Assembly (NCBI GenBank): GCA_963792485.1
Contig: CAWBWL010000007.1
Coordinates: forward strand, 124,001-188,000
DNA length: 64,000 nucleotides
DNA from: JANOYJ01 sp963792485
GTDB taxonomy: Bacteria > Pseudomonadota > Alphaproteobacteria > Rhizobiales > Rhizobiaceae
Reading direction: 5' to 3'
This document shows positions 8,212 to 16,489 of this stretch, one piece after another. Each line of letters begins with the position of its first letter. Within the stretch, counting starts at the first letter, position 1. The notes under the pieces are model-generated. The model saw nothing but the letters and a program-made list of their open reading frames with translations, was not told the origin of the DNA and did not search any database. The position numbers and the translations under genes were made by a program.

Positions 8212-9676
8212 TCACTTGTACGTCACAGCCTTCACCGCCGCGACAACCTCGCCGACATTGGGCAGCGCCAGCTTTTCAAGCGTCGTCGCATAGGGCATCG
8301 GCACGTCCTTGCCCGCAATCGTGATGACCGGCGCATCGAGATAGTCGAAGGCGCGCTGCATGATCTGGTTGGCGACATGGTCGCCGACCGAGTTTTGCGG
8401 ATAGCCCTCTTCAATCGACGACCGCCCTGCCCGTCTTCATCACCGAGGCGATGATCGTGTCATAGTCGATGGGGCGCAATGTCCGCAGGTCAATGATTTC
8501 CGCGTCAATGCCGAGCGTCGCCAGCTCGGCGGCGGCTTTGACTGTGTAGGTCATGCCGATGCCGAACGAGATCATCGTCACATCCTTGCCGGTTTTATGA
8601 ATGCGCGCCTTGCCGATGGGCAGGACGAAATCATCCATTTTCGGCACGTCAAAGCTCTGGCCGTAGAGAATTTCATTCTCGAGGAACACGACCGGGTTCG
8701 GGTCGCGGATCGCGGCTTTCAAGAGCCCCTTGGCGTCCGCCGCCGAGTAGGGCTGGATGACTTTCAGGCCGGGAATGGACGAATACCAGGCTGAATAGTC
8801 CTGACTGTGCTGCGCGCCGACGCGCGCAGCCGCGCCGTTCGGGCCGCGGAAAACTATCGGCGCGCCCATCTGGCCGCCGGACATGTAAAGCGTCTTCGCC
8901 GCCGAATTGATAATGTGGTCAATGGCTTGCATGGCAAAGTTGAATGTCATGAACTCGACAATCGGCCGCAGCCCGGTCATCGCCGCGCCGACGCCGATGC
9001 CGGCAAAGCCGTGTTCGGTGATCGGCGTGTCGACAACGCGGCGCGGGCCGAATTCGGCGAGCAGCCCTTGCGTGATCTTGTAGGCGCCCTGATATTCGGC
9101 GACTTCCTCGCCCATGATGAACACATCGCCATCGCGGCGCATTTCCTCGGCCATCGCGTCGCGCAGAGCTTCGCGGACAGTGGTGGCGACCATCTCGGTG
9201 CCGGCGGGGATGGACGGATCGGAGGCAGCCTGTTGAACGGGCGCGGCGACGATTGGCGCGGCGGGGACGCTTGGAGCCTTCCCCCCTGCGGGGAAGGTGT
9301 CGCCGGAGGCGACGGATGGGGGTGGTGAGGAAGATGCTGCAGTGGCAGAACTGGCGGCGGCAGCATTTCCCGCACCACCCCCATCCGGCCGCTCCGCGTC
9401 CACCTTCCCCGCAGGGGGGAAGGCTGGAGACTCGCCCTCGCCCGCCAGCACGGCAATCACCGCATTGACCTTGACGCCCTCAGTGCCTTCGGCGACCAGA
9501 ATCTTCGCCAGCGTGCCCTCGTCAACCGCCTCGACTTCCATCGTCGCCTTGTCGGTCTCAATCTCGCACAGCACATCGCCGGACTTGACCTTGTCGCCCT
9601 CCTTCTTGACCCATTTCGACAGCTTGCCTTCCTCCATGGTCGGCGAAAGCGCTGGCATCAGAATGTCTGTCGGCAT
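8212..9676 (-). CDS. pdhB: Pyruvate dehydrogenase E1 beta with N-terminal lipoyl domain, one frame break
   Basis: Beta chain of the thiamine-dependent E1 component. The protein begins with a lipoyl domain (about 1-78, EIETDKATMEVEA), typical of alphaproteobacterial PdhB, then a Pro/Ala linker, then the transketolase-like domain (REALRDAMAEEMRRDGDVF) and the C-terminal transketolase domain. One extra base near 8412 shifts the frame after MKTGRAVV; reading on in the next frame gives IEEGYPQNSVGDHVANQIMQ and a normal end at KAVTYK, stop 8212-8214. About 75 residues would be lost if the break were real. The linker (about residues 86-134) is encoded by the second palindrome of the pair shared with pdhC. 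Confidence 0.95.
9277..9423. repeat. Long imperfect palindrome inside the pdhB linker
   Basis: A 147-base inverted structure: the left end (CCTTCCCCCCTGCGGGGAAGG) is matched in reverse by the right end, inside it GTGTCGCCGGAGGCGAC-type hairpins, then GGGGGTGGTGAGGAAGATGC near 9320-9340 pairs with its near-perfect reverse complement near 9360-9380. The right arm is nearly base-identical to that in pdhC. 147 is divisible by three, and the insertion is read through without a stop on the pdhB strand, adding 49 linker residues. The shared arm gives the same peptide, PAFPPAGKVDAERPDGGGAG, in both proteins. Confidence 0.85.
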
Positions 9677-9733
9677 TGTTTCCTCACCTTCGGAAGCGGG
9701 GCGTTCGCTCTCAATCTTTGTCGGTTGAATAAG

Positions 9734-10765
9734 TCAGAGCGTGATATCCGTCCAAAGCTCCGACGCATCGGGCTCAGGATCGGCCTGGGCAAAATCCGCC
9801 GAGTCGGCGACGATCTCGCGCACCTGGCGGTCAATCTCCTTCAAATCGTCCTCAGAAGCCCATTTCTTCTCCAACAGCCGCTCGCGCACCTGCTCGATCG
9901 GGTCATGGTCGGAGCGCATTTTCTGCACTTCGTCCTTCGAGCGGTATTTCGCAGGGTCAGACATGGAGTGGCCGCGGTAACGGTAGGTCTGCATTTCGAG
10001 AATGACCGGGCCCGCGCCGGAGCGGCAATGTTTGAGGGCCAGTTCGCCCGCCGACTGCACGGCGCGCACATCCATGCCGTCCACCTGAATGCCGGGAATA
10101 CCGAATGAAAGGCCGCGCTGCGAAAAGTCCGTCTGCGCCGATGAGCGCGTCACCGATGTGCCCATGGCGTAGCGGTTGTTCTCGATCACATAGATGACCG
10201 GCAGCTTCCAGAGCGCCGCCATATTGAAGCTCTCATAGACCTGGCCCTGATTGGCTGCGCCGTCGCCGAAGAAGGTCAGCGCCACATTGCCGTTCTCGCG
10301 GTATTTGTTGGCGAAGGCGAGGCCCGTGCCAAGCGAGACCTGCGCGCCGACAATGCCGTGGCCGCCGTAGAAGTTCTTCTCCTTGGAGAACATGTGCATC
10401 GAGCCGCCCTTGCCTTTCGACAAGCCGCCGCGCCGCCCGGTCAGCTCAGCCATGATGCCCCGGTCCGACATGCCGCAGGCGATCATGTGCGCATGGTCAC
10501 GGTAGCCGGTGATGAGCTGGTCGCCGTCTTTCAAATTCATCTGCAGTCCGGTGATGACCGCTTCCTGGCCGATATACAGATGGCAGAAGCCGCCGATGAA
10601 GCCCATGCCGTAAAGCTGGCCTGCCTTTTCCTCAAACCGGCGGATGTGCAGCATCATCCGGTAGGCGGCGAGTTCCTGTTCCTTGGTGAAGCTGGCCGGC
10701 TTTGGCGCGCTGAGTGTTTCAATCCGCGCAATCAGCGCATCAGCCTTCTTCGCCTTGGCCGCCAT
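9734..10765 (-). CDS. pdhA: Pyruvate dehydrogenase E1 alpha
   Basis: Thiamine-diphosphate binding chain of E1, which decarboxylates pyruvate with the PdhB product. The TPP motif GDGAANQGQVYESFN...ENN is intact, as are GGKGGSMHMFS-like loop residues (SKGKGGSMHMF) and the regulatory-loop region YRYRGHSMSDPAKYR. 343 residues, normal length, no frame break. The ATG ending at 10765 is followed by a short charged N-terminal extension as in other alphaproteobacteria. It is the first gene of the pdh run, 133 bases downstream of ftsB; the gap between could carry the pdh promoter, but I see no clear consensus. Confidence 0.97.
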   Translation of the reverse strand: MAAKAKKADALIARIETLSAPKPASFTKEQELAAYRMMLHIRRFEEKAGQLYGMGFIGGFCHLYIGQEAVITGLQMNLKDGDQLITGYRDHAHMIACGMSDRGIMAELTGRRGGLSKGKGGSMHMFSKEKNFYGGHGIVGAQVSLGTGLAFANKYRENGNVALTFFGDGAANQGQVYESFNMAALWKLPVIYVIENNRYAMGTSVTRSSAQTDFSQRGLSFGIPGIQVDGMDVRAVQSAGELALKHCRSGAGPVILEMQTYRYRGHSMSDPAKYRSKDEVQKMRSDHDPIEQVRERLLEKKWASEDDLKEIDRQVREIVADSADFAQADPEPDASELWTDITL

Positions 10766-10898
10766 GGTTTGCTCCCTGAAAACTCTTGATTTTCAACGAC
10801 CATAACATTCAATTTTTCGGGTGCAAGACGGCTAATTTCATGACTGCCATGCATCCATCACAACGAAGCACGTGCAGCATTAACTTGATTTCGATTAA

Positions 10899-11252
10899 CT
10901 ACTGATCGAATGGCCGCAGAATGACCAGTTCGCCGGGCTGCGCCAAGTTCAGCGCCCGCCGTGCCTGCTCGTCAAGCATGTCCTTCTCAATTGAACCATC
11001 GCTGAGCAACGCCACCTGCTGCTGCAGCGCCTTCCGCTTGTCAGTCAACACATCCAGCTTGGCCTGCAGCTGGCTGGTTTGCTCTTCAACCACGTGCTTT
11101 GAATAGAGACCATTAGCGCCGTAGAGTGCGTGGTAGCCGAAATAGCTGACAAAGAGCGCCGTCAAAACAGGCAGAATTAGACGCGGCGCGGTATTGCGGC
11201 GGCGATGACGTGTCCACAAAGCGGCGACTCCGTGCTGGAAATGCCGCACCAT
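10899..11252 (-). CDS. ftsB: FtsB/DivIC family septum formation initiator
   Basis: Small bitopic division protein of the FtsB/DivIC family, which in the divisome forms a complex with FtsL and FtsQ. Visible: a short cytoplasmic N terminus, one membrane helix (about 24-44, LILPVLTALFVSYFGYHAL), then a periplasmic coiled coil (EEQTSQLQAKLDVLTDKRKA) and a C-terminal segment ending LNLAQPGELVIL. 117 residues. Its place between eno and pdhA is a well-known alphaproteobacterial arrangement, although here a GGDEF/EAL gene and a kinase-like gene separate it from eno. Starts at the ATG ending at 11252. Confidence 0.85.
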   Translation of the reverse strand: MVRHFQHGVAALWTRHRRRNTAPRLILPVLTALFVSYFGYHALYGANGLYSKHVVEEQTSQLQAKLDVLTDKRKALQQQVALLSDGSIEKDMLDEQARRALNLAQPGELVILRPFDQ

Positions 11253-11293
11253 ATGAACGCGGCATGCTTAATGAAGCGTTAGGGCCGGGGCCT

Positions 11294-13009
11294 TCACGCC
11301 GCAAAATGTTCCGTCTCGCCGCCCTCTTCGGCGTCCGGCTTCAGAGCATCGCCACGCAAACCTTGCACTGCCAAGTTTGCTACAACGTCGGAGAACGAAG
11401 CTGGACGACCGAACAAATAGCCCTGCATGGAAATGCAGCCTTCACGGGTCAAGGCATCCGCCTCCGCGCCGTGCTCAACACCTTCTGCGACAACATCCAC
11501 GCCAAGATCCTGCCCGATGCCCAGAACCGCGCGCACAATTGCAAGGTTTGCCGGATCATTTGGCAGGCCGGCGACAAATGAGCGGTCGATTTTCACCTTG
11601 CTGAATTTGTAACGCTGCAGTGAAGTCAGCGAGGAATAGCCTGTGCCGAAATCATCCAGAGCCAGTTGCGCGCCCGTGGAAAGCAAGTCGCTCAGAACCT
11701 TCTCGGCGATCATTTCGCTCGACAAGATGACGGACTCTGTCACTTCGAGAACCAGGCGCTTGGCATCCAGCCCGGTCTCGATCAGGGACTCGCGAAGGTT
11801 GGAGACGATGCTGGTCGAGCGAAACTGATTTGGCGAGACATTGACGGCGATCTGAATATGATCCGGCAGCAGCACCGCCTGCGCGCAGGCGCGCCGGATG
11901 GCCCAGTTGCCCAGTTCCGTCATCAAGCCCGCTTCTTCTGCAACAGGAATAAACTGCGCGGGCTGGAGGAAGCCCCGGACAGGATGGTTCCAGCGCATCA
12001 GGGCTTCGAAGGCTTCGATCGCGCCCGTATTCCGGTTGACAATCGGCTGGTAGAAAAGCTCCAGCTCATCGGCCAGGATCGCACGCTTGAGTTCAGCCTC
12101 TATCTCTTGCTGCTCGGTGCGTTTGGATCGCAACTCACTGTCAAAGAGATGATAGCCCAATCGTCCGGACATTTTTACTTGGTACAGGCTGAGGTCGGCA
12201 TTGGCCAAAAGCTCTTCAAAGTCTGCCGCATGCGCCGGAAATGACGCCACGCCAACGCTTGCGCCGGTCATGATGTTGCGGCCGAAGATTTCGACCGGCT
12301 CGCGCAATGCCTCGACTACACGCCCTGCCAGAACTTCAATATCAGACTGGCGAAACCGGCCTTCCAGCAAAAGTGCAAACTCATCCCCGCCAAGGCGCGC
12401 CACCAGGGCAACGTCTGCGGCGATTGCCAGCAGCCGCTCCGCCGCGGCCTTCAAAACCGCATCGCCCGCCGCGTGGCCAAGCTGGTCATTGACCTCTTTG
12501 AACCGGTCAAGATCAATCGAGAACAGGGTGCAGGCTGAGTCCGCGCTCACTGTTGCCTTCTTCAGCTGGTTCATGAAACGGAAACGGCTGGCAATGCCCG
12601 TAAGCGCATCGACATTGGCCTGGCGTTCAACCAGCGTCATGGCACTAATGCGCTCAGTGGCGTCCTGGATCGTGCCTTCGATAAAGATGGCATTGCCGGA
12701 GCGGTCGCGCACATACCAGGCGTTCTCGGTAATCCAGAACCGCTCGCGGGTCTTGTGCTTGTAGACTTCAGAGACGAAGTCGCGCACGCGCCCGTCGGCC
12801 AGCATGCGCCGTTTGAACTCCTCGCCCCTGTCTGGATCAACATACCAAGCTCCATGCTGGCCGATGACCGAGGTCAGATAGGCGTCTTCGCTCTCATATC
12901 CGTTCAGAGTGGCGAGCGCCGGATTGCAGCGCACAGGGGTGCCGTCCAGTCTGTCGCGGTAAATGCCACATACGGCGTTTTCAAACAGGCTGCGGTATTC
13001 GGCTTCCAC
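11294..13009 (-). CDS. PAS-GGDEF-EAL cyclic-di-GMP protein
   Basis: Signal protein with both diguanylate cyclase and phosphodiesterase domains. Order: PAS (about 1-125, EAEYRSLFENAVCGIYRD), GGDEF (about 130-295, active site RLGGDEFALLLEG intact), EAL (about 305-555). The EAL motifs needed for catalysis are present: FEALMRWNHP, NVSPNQFRS, LALDDFGTGYSS, KIDRSFV, VVAEGVEH and QGYLFGRP. No RxxD inhibitory site is seen in the usual place before GGDEF. No membrane helices. As read it starts at GTG ending at 13009, only six bases after the stop of an upstream reading frame in the same phase; see that entry. Confidence 0.9.
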   Translation of the reverse strand: MEAEYRSLFENAVCGIYRDRLDGTPVRCNPALATLNGYESEDAYLTSVIGQHGAWYVDPDRGEEFKRRMLADGRVRDFVSEVYKHKTRERFWITENAWYVRDRSGNAIFIEGTIQDATERISAMTLVERQANVDALTGIASRFRFMNQLKKATVSADSACTLFSIDLDRFKEVNDQLGHAAGDAVLKAAAERLLAIAADVALVARLGGDEFALLLEGRFRQSDIEVLAGRVVEALREPVEIFGRNIMTGASVGVASFPAHAADFEELLANADLSLYQVKMSGRLGYHLFDSELRSKRTEQQEIEAELKRAILADELELFYQPIVNRNTGAIEAFEALMRWNHPVRGFLQPAQFIPVAEEAGLMTELGNWAIRRACAQAVLLPDHIQIAVNVSPNQFRSTSIVSNLRESLIETGLDAKRLVLEVTESVILSSEMIAEKVLSDLLSTGAQLALDDFGTGYSSLTSLQRYKFSKVKIDRSFVAGLPNDPANLAIVRAVLGIGQDLGVDVVAEGVEHGAEADALTREGCISMQGYLFGRPASFSDVVANLAVQGLRGDALKPDAEEGGETEHFAA

Positions 13010-13015
13010 TGAGCG

Positions 13016-13225
13016 CTAAGTCATGTCCGACGCGCCGTCGAGCGATCCCAGTTTTTCAAGCATGAAGGAGGGCAGCGTCTGAGTTACGCCGTGCAGCACC
13101 TGGTCGATTTCATGGTAGGCGTCCGACACGAGCCCCAGCAGTTCGGTCCCGGCGTCCTGCGGATCGCCTGCGAGCAAGGTCTCAAGCTGCCGTTTCAAGC
13201 GCGGATGAAATTCAGACACAGGCAT
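13016..13225 (-). CDS. 69-residue frame in phase with the GGDEF-EAL gene; probable N-terminal part split off by a stop
   Basis: Short helical protein (MPVSEFHPRLKRQLETLLAG...). It ends with TAG at 13016-13018 and the GGDEF-EAL gene begins nine bases on in the same reading phase. Many alphaproteobacterial PAS-GGDEF-EAL proteins begin with such a segment (short HP-x-L-x-R-Q-L helix, then a linker to the PAS). So this is either the true N terminus of a roughly 640-residue protein interrupted by a nonsense codon or base error, or a genuine small partner gene. The start has CATGCC context with only weak ribosome-site evidence. Confidence 0.55.
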   Translation of the reverse strand: MPVSEFHPRLKRQLETLLAGDPQDAGTELLGLVSDAYHEIDQVLHGVTQTLPSFMLEKLGSLDGASDMT

Positions 13226-13407
13226 GCGCTCCGCAGCAATGGCGGCCTCTCAAGGCAGAGCAATAAAACAGGCGCATAATCCCCGGAATGACCCCAATAC
13301 GATGCGACACCTTAGCCTGCTCGGCTTTTATAAGGAGTTAAGATGCCTTAACCGTTTTAGTTGAGTTGGTTGCAGGTGCCGCTATTCCGTAGACGCCTGC
13401 AGTCCTC

Positions 13408-13998
13408 TTACTGGCGCGCGACCAAAGCATTCAATGCCGACACTATCTGATCTCCGCATTCCCGGGGGCTCAGTTTGCTCGAATCGACTTCCAAATCATA
13501 ATCCGGGCCATCATGGACCGCCCTTTCCCAAGCAAGGACAATGTCTGGGATGCATCCGTCAGGGGTGAAGCCAACATAGCTGGCGTTACTTGCCTCACGT
13601 CTGCGCATGATTTCTTCGATACTGCACCGCACGCCAACAATCAGCGTATCCAGTCCATCAAGGCAACTGGCGCAGATCTGCCAGATGCCGAGCGGCCGGG
13701 AGTAGCCATCATGTATTCCGATATCTGCGACGATGTTAAACCCAAGCCTGGCGTGCGCTGCCATGCTTTTGAACAGCGCGGCGTAAAGCGCCGGTATTTC
13801 GCTTTCAAGTTCCGGCCTCTCGCCGCCGGGCCTCAAGCCAATGCCCGGCTTTAGCCGCTCCGGGAGCGTGGCCATGTGGGAATCGACGCCGATATTGAGC
13901 CAATGTCCGCCGCCAAGCTCTTGAATGGCGCGCGCGATGCTGGTTTTGCCAGAGCGCGGCACGCCATTCAAAATGACGATGCGGCCGGGCGGGGTCAC
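13408..13998 (-). CDS. Chloramphenicol-phosphotransferase-like P-loop kinase
   Basis: P-loop NTPase of the chloramphenicol 3-O-phosphotransferase-like family. Walker A is VPRSGKTS (residues about 13-20), followed by the family segment IGVDSHMATLPERL, where the Asp corresponds to the proposed catalytic base. 196 residues. Family membership does not show antibiotic resistance; most members have unknown alcohol substrates. The GTG start ending at 13998 overlaps the eno stop codon in a GTGA arrangement, so translation is probably coupled to enolase. In-phase upstream codons lie inside eno. Confidence 0.75.
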   Translation of the reverse strand: MTPPGRIVILNGVPRSGKTSIARAIQELGGGHWLNIGVDSHMATLPERLKPGIGLRPGGERPELESEIPALYAALFKSMAAHARLGFNIVADIGIHDGYSRPLGIWQICASCLDGLDTLIVGVRCSIEEIMRRREASNASYVGFTPDGCIPDIVLAWERAVHDGPDYDLEVDSSKLSPRECGDQIVSALNALVARQ

Positions 13999-15272
13999 CG
14001 GACGCGCAGGATGGACCTTCCGGCATATTTCGCCTGCGTGCCAAGGCCTTCTTCAATGCGGATCAGCTGATTGTACTTCGCTGTCCGGTCAGAGCGCGCG
14101 AGCGAGCCGGTTTTGATCTGGCCGCAATTGGTGGCGACCGACAGGTCGGCAATGGTCGAATCCTCCGTCTCGCCGGAGCGGTGCGACATCACGGCAGTGT
14201 AGCCAGCCTTGTGCGCGGTCTCAACCGCATTCAGCGTCTCAGTCAGTGTGCCAATCTGGTTGACCTTGACGAGGATCGAATTGGCGATGCCCTTGTCGAT
14301 GCCTTGCTGCAAACGCTTGGTGTTGGTCACAAACAGATCATCGCCGACAAGCTGGGTCTTTTTCCCGGCAAGTTCGGACAGCATTTTCCAGCCGTCCCAG
14401 TCATCCTCAGACATGCCGTCCTCAATGGAGATGATCGGGAAATCGGCGGCAAGCTTGGCGAGATACTTCGCCTGTTCCTCGGACGAACGGGTGATGCCGA
14501 CGCCCTCGTAAACATACTTGCCGCCCTTGAAGAATTCGGTCGCCGCGCAGTCGAGCGCTATGCCGACATCCTTGCCGGGCTTGAAACCGGCCTGCTCGAT
14601 GGAGGAAACCACAAATGCCAGCGCGTCTTCGGCGCTCTTGAGATTGGGCGCAAAACCGCCCTCATCACCGACATTGGTGTTGTGGCCGGCTTCCTTCAGG
14701 CGCTTCTTCAGCGTGTGGAAAATCTCCGACCCCATGCGCACAGCCTCTTTCAGGCTCTCCGCGCCGAACGGCACGACCATGAACTCCTGGAAGTCGATCG
14801 GATTATCGGCATGCATGCCGCCATTGATGATGTTCATCATCGGAACCGGCAGGATATGCGCGTTCGCGCCGCCGACATAGCGGTAAAGGTCCATGCCGGC
14901 GCTTTCTGCGGCAGCTTTGGCAACGGCGAGCGAGACGCCTAGAATGGCGTTGGCGCCGAGCCGCGCCTTGTTCGGCGTGCCGTCGAGCTCGATCATCGTG
15001 TTGTCGATATGGCGCTGGTTTTCAGCGTCCATCCCGCCAACCGCATCGAAAATCTCGCCATTGACCGCGTCAACCGCCTGCTGCACGCCCTTGCCGAGGT
15101 AGCGCGCGCCGCCATCGCGCAGCTCCATCGCCTCATGCGCGCCGGTCGAGGCGCCGGAGGGCACCGCGGCGCGGCCCATTGAGCCGTCTTCGAGAATGAC
15201 ATCCACCTCCACCGTCGGATTGCCGCGGCTGTCCAGAATTTCGCGTCCGATGATATCAACGATGGCGGTCAT
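13995..15272 (-). CDS. eno: Enolase
   Basis: Interconverts 2-phosphoglycerate and phosphoenolpyruvate in glycolysis and gluconeogenesis. Full length (425 residues) and unbroken. Signature elements: SGASTGAHEA, GDEGGFAPN, the Mg-binding aspartates and glutamate (ALDCAATEF, ISIEDGMSEDDWDGW, LVGDDLFVTN), the catalytic Lys in LVKVNQIGTLTE, and the MSHRSGETEDS signature. Starts at the ATG ending at 15272. Its place just upstream of the ftsB-pdh run and downstream of kdsA matches the order seen in many Rhizobiales. Confidence 0.98.
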   Translation of the reverse strand: MTAIVDIIGREILDSRGNPTVEVDVILEDGSMGRAAVPSGASTGAHEAMELRDGGARYLGKGVQQAVDAVNGEIFDAVGGMDAENQRHIDNTMIELDGTPNKARLGANAILGVSLAVAKAAAESAGMDLYRYVGGANAHILPVPMMNIINGGMHADNPIDFQEFMVVPFGAESLKEAVRMGSEIFHTLKKRLKEAGHNTNVGDEGGFAPNLKSAEDALAFVVSSIEQAGFKPGKDVGIALDCAATEFFKGGKYVYEGVGITRSSEEQAKYLAKLAADFPIISIEDGMSEDDWDGWKMLSELAGKKTQLVGDDLFVTNTKRLQQGIDKGIANSILVKVNQIGTLTETLNAVETAHKAGYTAVMSHRSGETEDSTIADLSVATNCGQIKTGSLARSDRTAKYNQLIRIEEGLGTQAKYAGRSILRVR

Positions 15273-15504
15273 GGGTCTCTCCCTGCTAAATCGATTAAAT
15301 CTTGAAGCGGCTATTAGCGGCTTCTTTCAAAACTGAAAACTGATTTGTTGAAGATTCACGTTTCGACACAAGCGGTCATCAGAATTCATTTCCGGGGCCT
15401 TTCCCGTGACGCAATTGGGCAGTCAACTCTCACGTGGCGGGTGGGTTATCGACCGGGATTTGCCGCAAGGCGCATTCCGATCCCTAACCAACCGGAGGGA
15501 CGCT

Positions 15505-15627
15505 ATGGACCATATTGCGGGATTTTTGAGCCTGTTTCTGATAGGCGCGGCGTTTTTGTCATCGTGCACTGCGCCGGAGACTCCCAAACAGTCCGTTCCC
15601 TCGCCAGTCTATCTTTTGACCGAGTGA
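15505..15627 (+). CDS. Very small putative lipoprotein
   Basis: A 40-codon gene: MDHIAGFLSLFLIGAAFLSS then Cys, a hydrophobic signal followed by a lipobox-like LSSC and a short Pro/Ser-rich tail. GGAGGG lies a good distance before the ATG at 15505, and a strong terminator hairpin follows the stop within nine bases, both of which support a real expression unit. It is divergent from eno and convergent with kdsA. Function unknown; short lipoproteins of this size include entericidin-like peptides, but no family match is claimed. Confidence 0.55.
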   Translation: MDHIAGFLSLFLIGAAFLSSCTAPETPKQSVPSPVYLLTE

Positions 15628-15635
15628 GGCGCGCA

Positions 15636-15668
15636 GGGGCGTGGCGAAAGCCGCGCCCCTAGCTTTTT
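15636..15668 (+). terminator. Rho-independent terminator between small lipoprotein and kdsA
   Basis: Ten-base stem GGGGCGTGGC / GCCGCGCCCC with a GAAA tetraloop, followed by TAGC and five T. It lies nine bases after the lipoprotein stop. The descending stem reaches the last base of the convergent kdsA stop codon, so only the + direction has the T run. Confidence 0.8.
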
Positions 15669-16489
15669 GCGACAGCATCCAGCGCCATCAGTTTTTCAAC
15701 CAGACTTGGCAAGTCCTTGAGCGCAATCATATTCGGCCCGTCCGATGGCGCATTGTCGGGGTCCTGATGCGTTTCGATGAACACTCCGGCCACCCCGACC
15801 GCCACAGCTGCCCGCGCCAGCGTGCCAACAAACCGCCGCTCGCCGCCCGAAGAAGTGCCCTGCCCGCCCGGCTGCTGCACCGAATGTGTCGCATCGAAGA
15901 TCACTGGCGCTCCGATTTCGGCCATGATCGGCAGGGAACGCATGTCCGAGACCTGCGTGTTGTAGCCAAAGCTGACGCCGCGCTCAGTCAGCATCACTTT
16001 CGAATTGCCCGACCCCGTCACCTTTGCCGCGACATTCTTCATGTCCCAAGGCGCGAGGAACTGGCCCTTTTTGATGTTGACGACCTTGCCGGTGTTGGCG
16101 GCGGCGATCAGAAGATCGGTTTGACGGCAAAGAAAAGCTGGAATTTGCAACACATCGACCACTTCGCCAACGATCCGGCACTGCTCTTCCGTGTGCACAT
16201 CGGTCAGCACCGGAAGCCCAAACTGTTCGCGAATGTCTTCGAAAATCCGCAACGACTTTTCCAACCCGATCCCGCGTTCACCGGAAATCGATGTGCGGTT
16301 CGCCTTATCAAAGGATGATTTGTAGACCAGCCCGATCCCCAGCTTTCCCGTCATCTCCTTCAATGCACTGGCCATCATGAAGGCATGGTCGCGGCTTTCC
16401 ATCTGGCAGGGTCCTGCAATCAGGCTCAGCGGCAGGGCGTTGCCAAACTTGACGCCATTCAGCGCGATGATTGCATCGGGCCCGCTCAT
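15659..16489 (-). CDS. kdsA: 3-deoxy-8-phosphooctulonate synthase (KDO-8-P synthase)
   Basis: Condenses phosphoenolpyruvate with arabinose 5-phosphate to make KDO-8-phosphate for the lipid A inner core. Family motifs: LIAGPCQMESRDHA, YKSSFDKANRTS, LTDVHTEEQC, FLCRQTDLL, ILTERGVSFGYN-like (MLTERGVSFGYN), and FDATHSVQQPGGQG. 276 residues, complete. The ATG ending at 16489 overlaps the stop of the upstream VOC gene (ATGA), implying translational coupling. The conserved Cys of metal-dependent KDO8PS appears in the GPCQM motif region, but metal dependence cannot be decided here. Confidence 0.97.
   Translation of the reverse strand: MSGPDAIIALNGVKFGNALPLSLIAGPCQMESRDHAFMMASALKEMTGKLGIGLVYKSSFDKANRTSISGERGIGLEKSLRIFEDIREQFGLPVLTDVHTEEQCRIVGEVVDVLQIPAFLCRQTDLLIAAANTGKVVNIKKGQFLAPWDMKNVAAKVTGSGNSKVMLTERGVSFGYNTQVSDMRSLPIMAEIGAPVIFDATHSVQQPGGQGTSSGGERRFVGTLARAAVAVGVAGVFIETHQDPDNAPSDGPNMIALKDLPSLVEKLMALDAVAKS

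Noticed and set aside
13408..13998. Chloramphenicol resistance gene
   Set aside because: Only family-level similarity to the phosphotransferase fold; nothing supports drug resistance.
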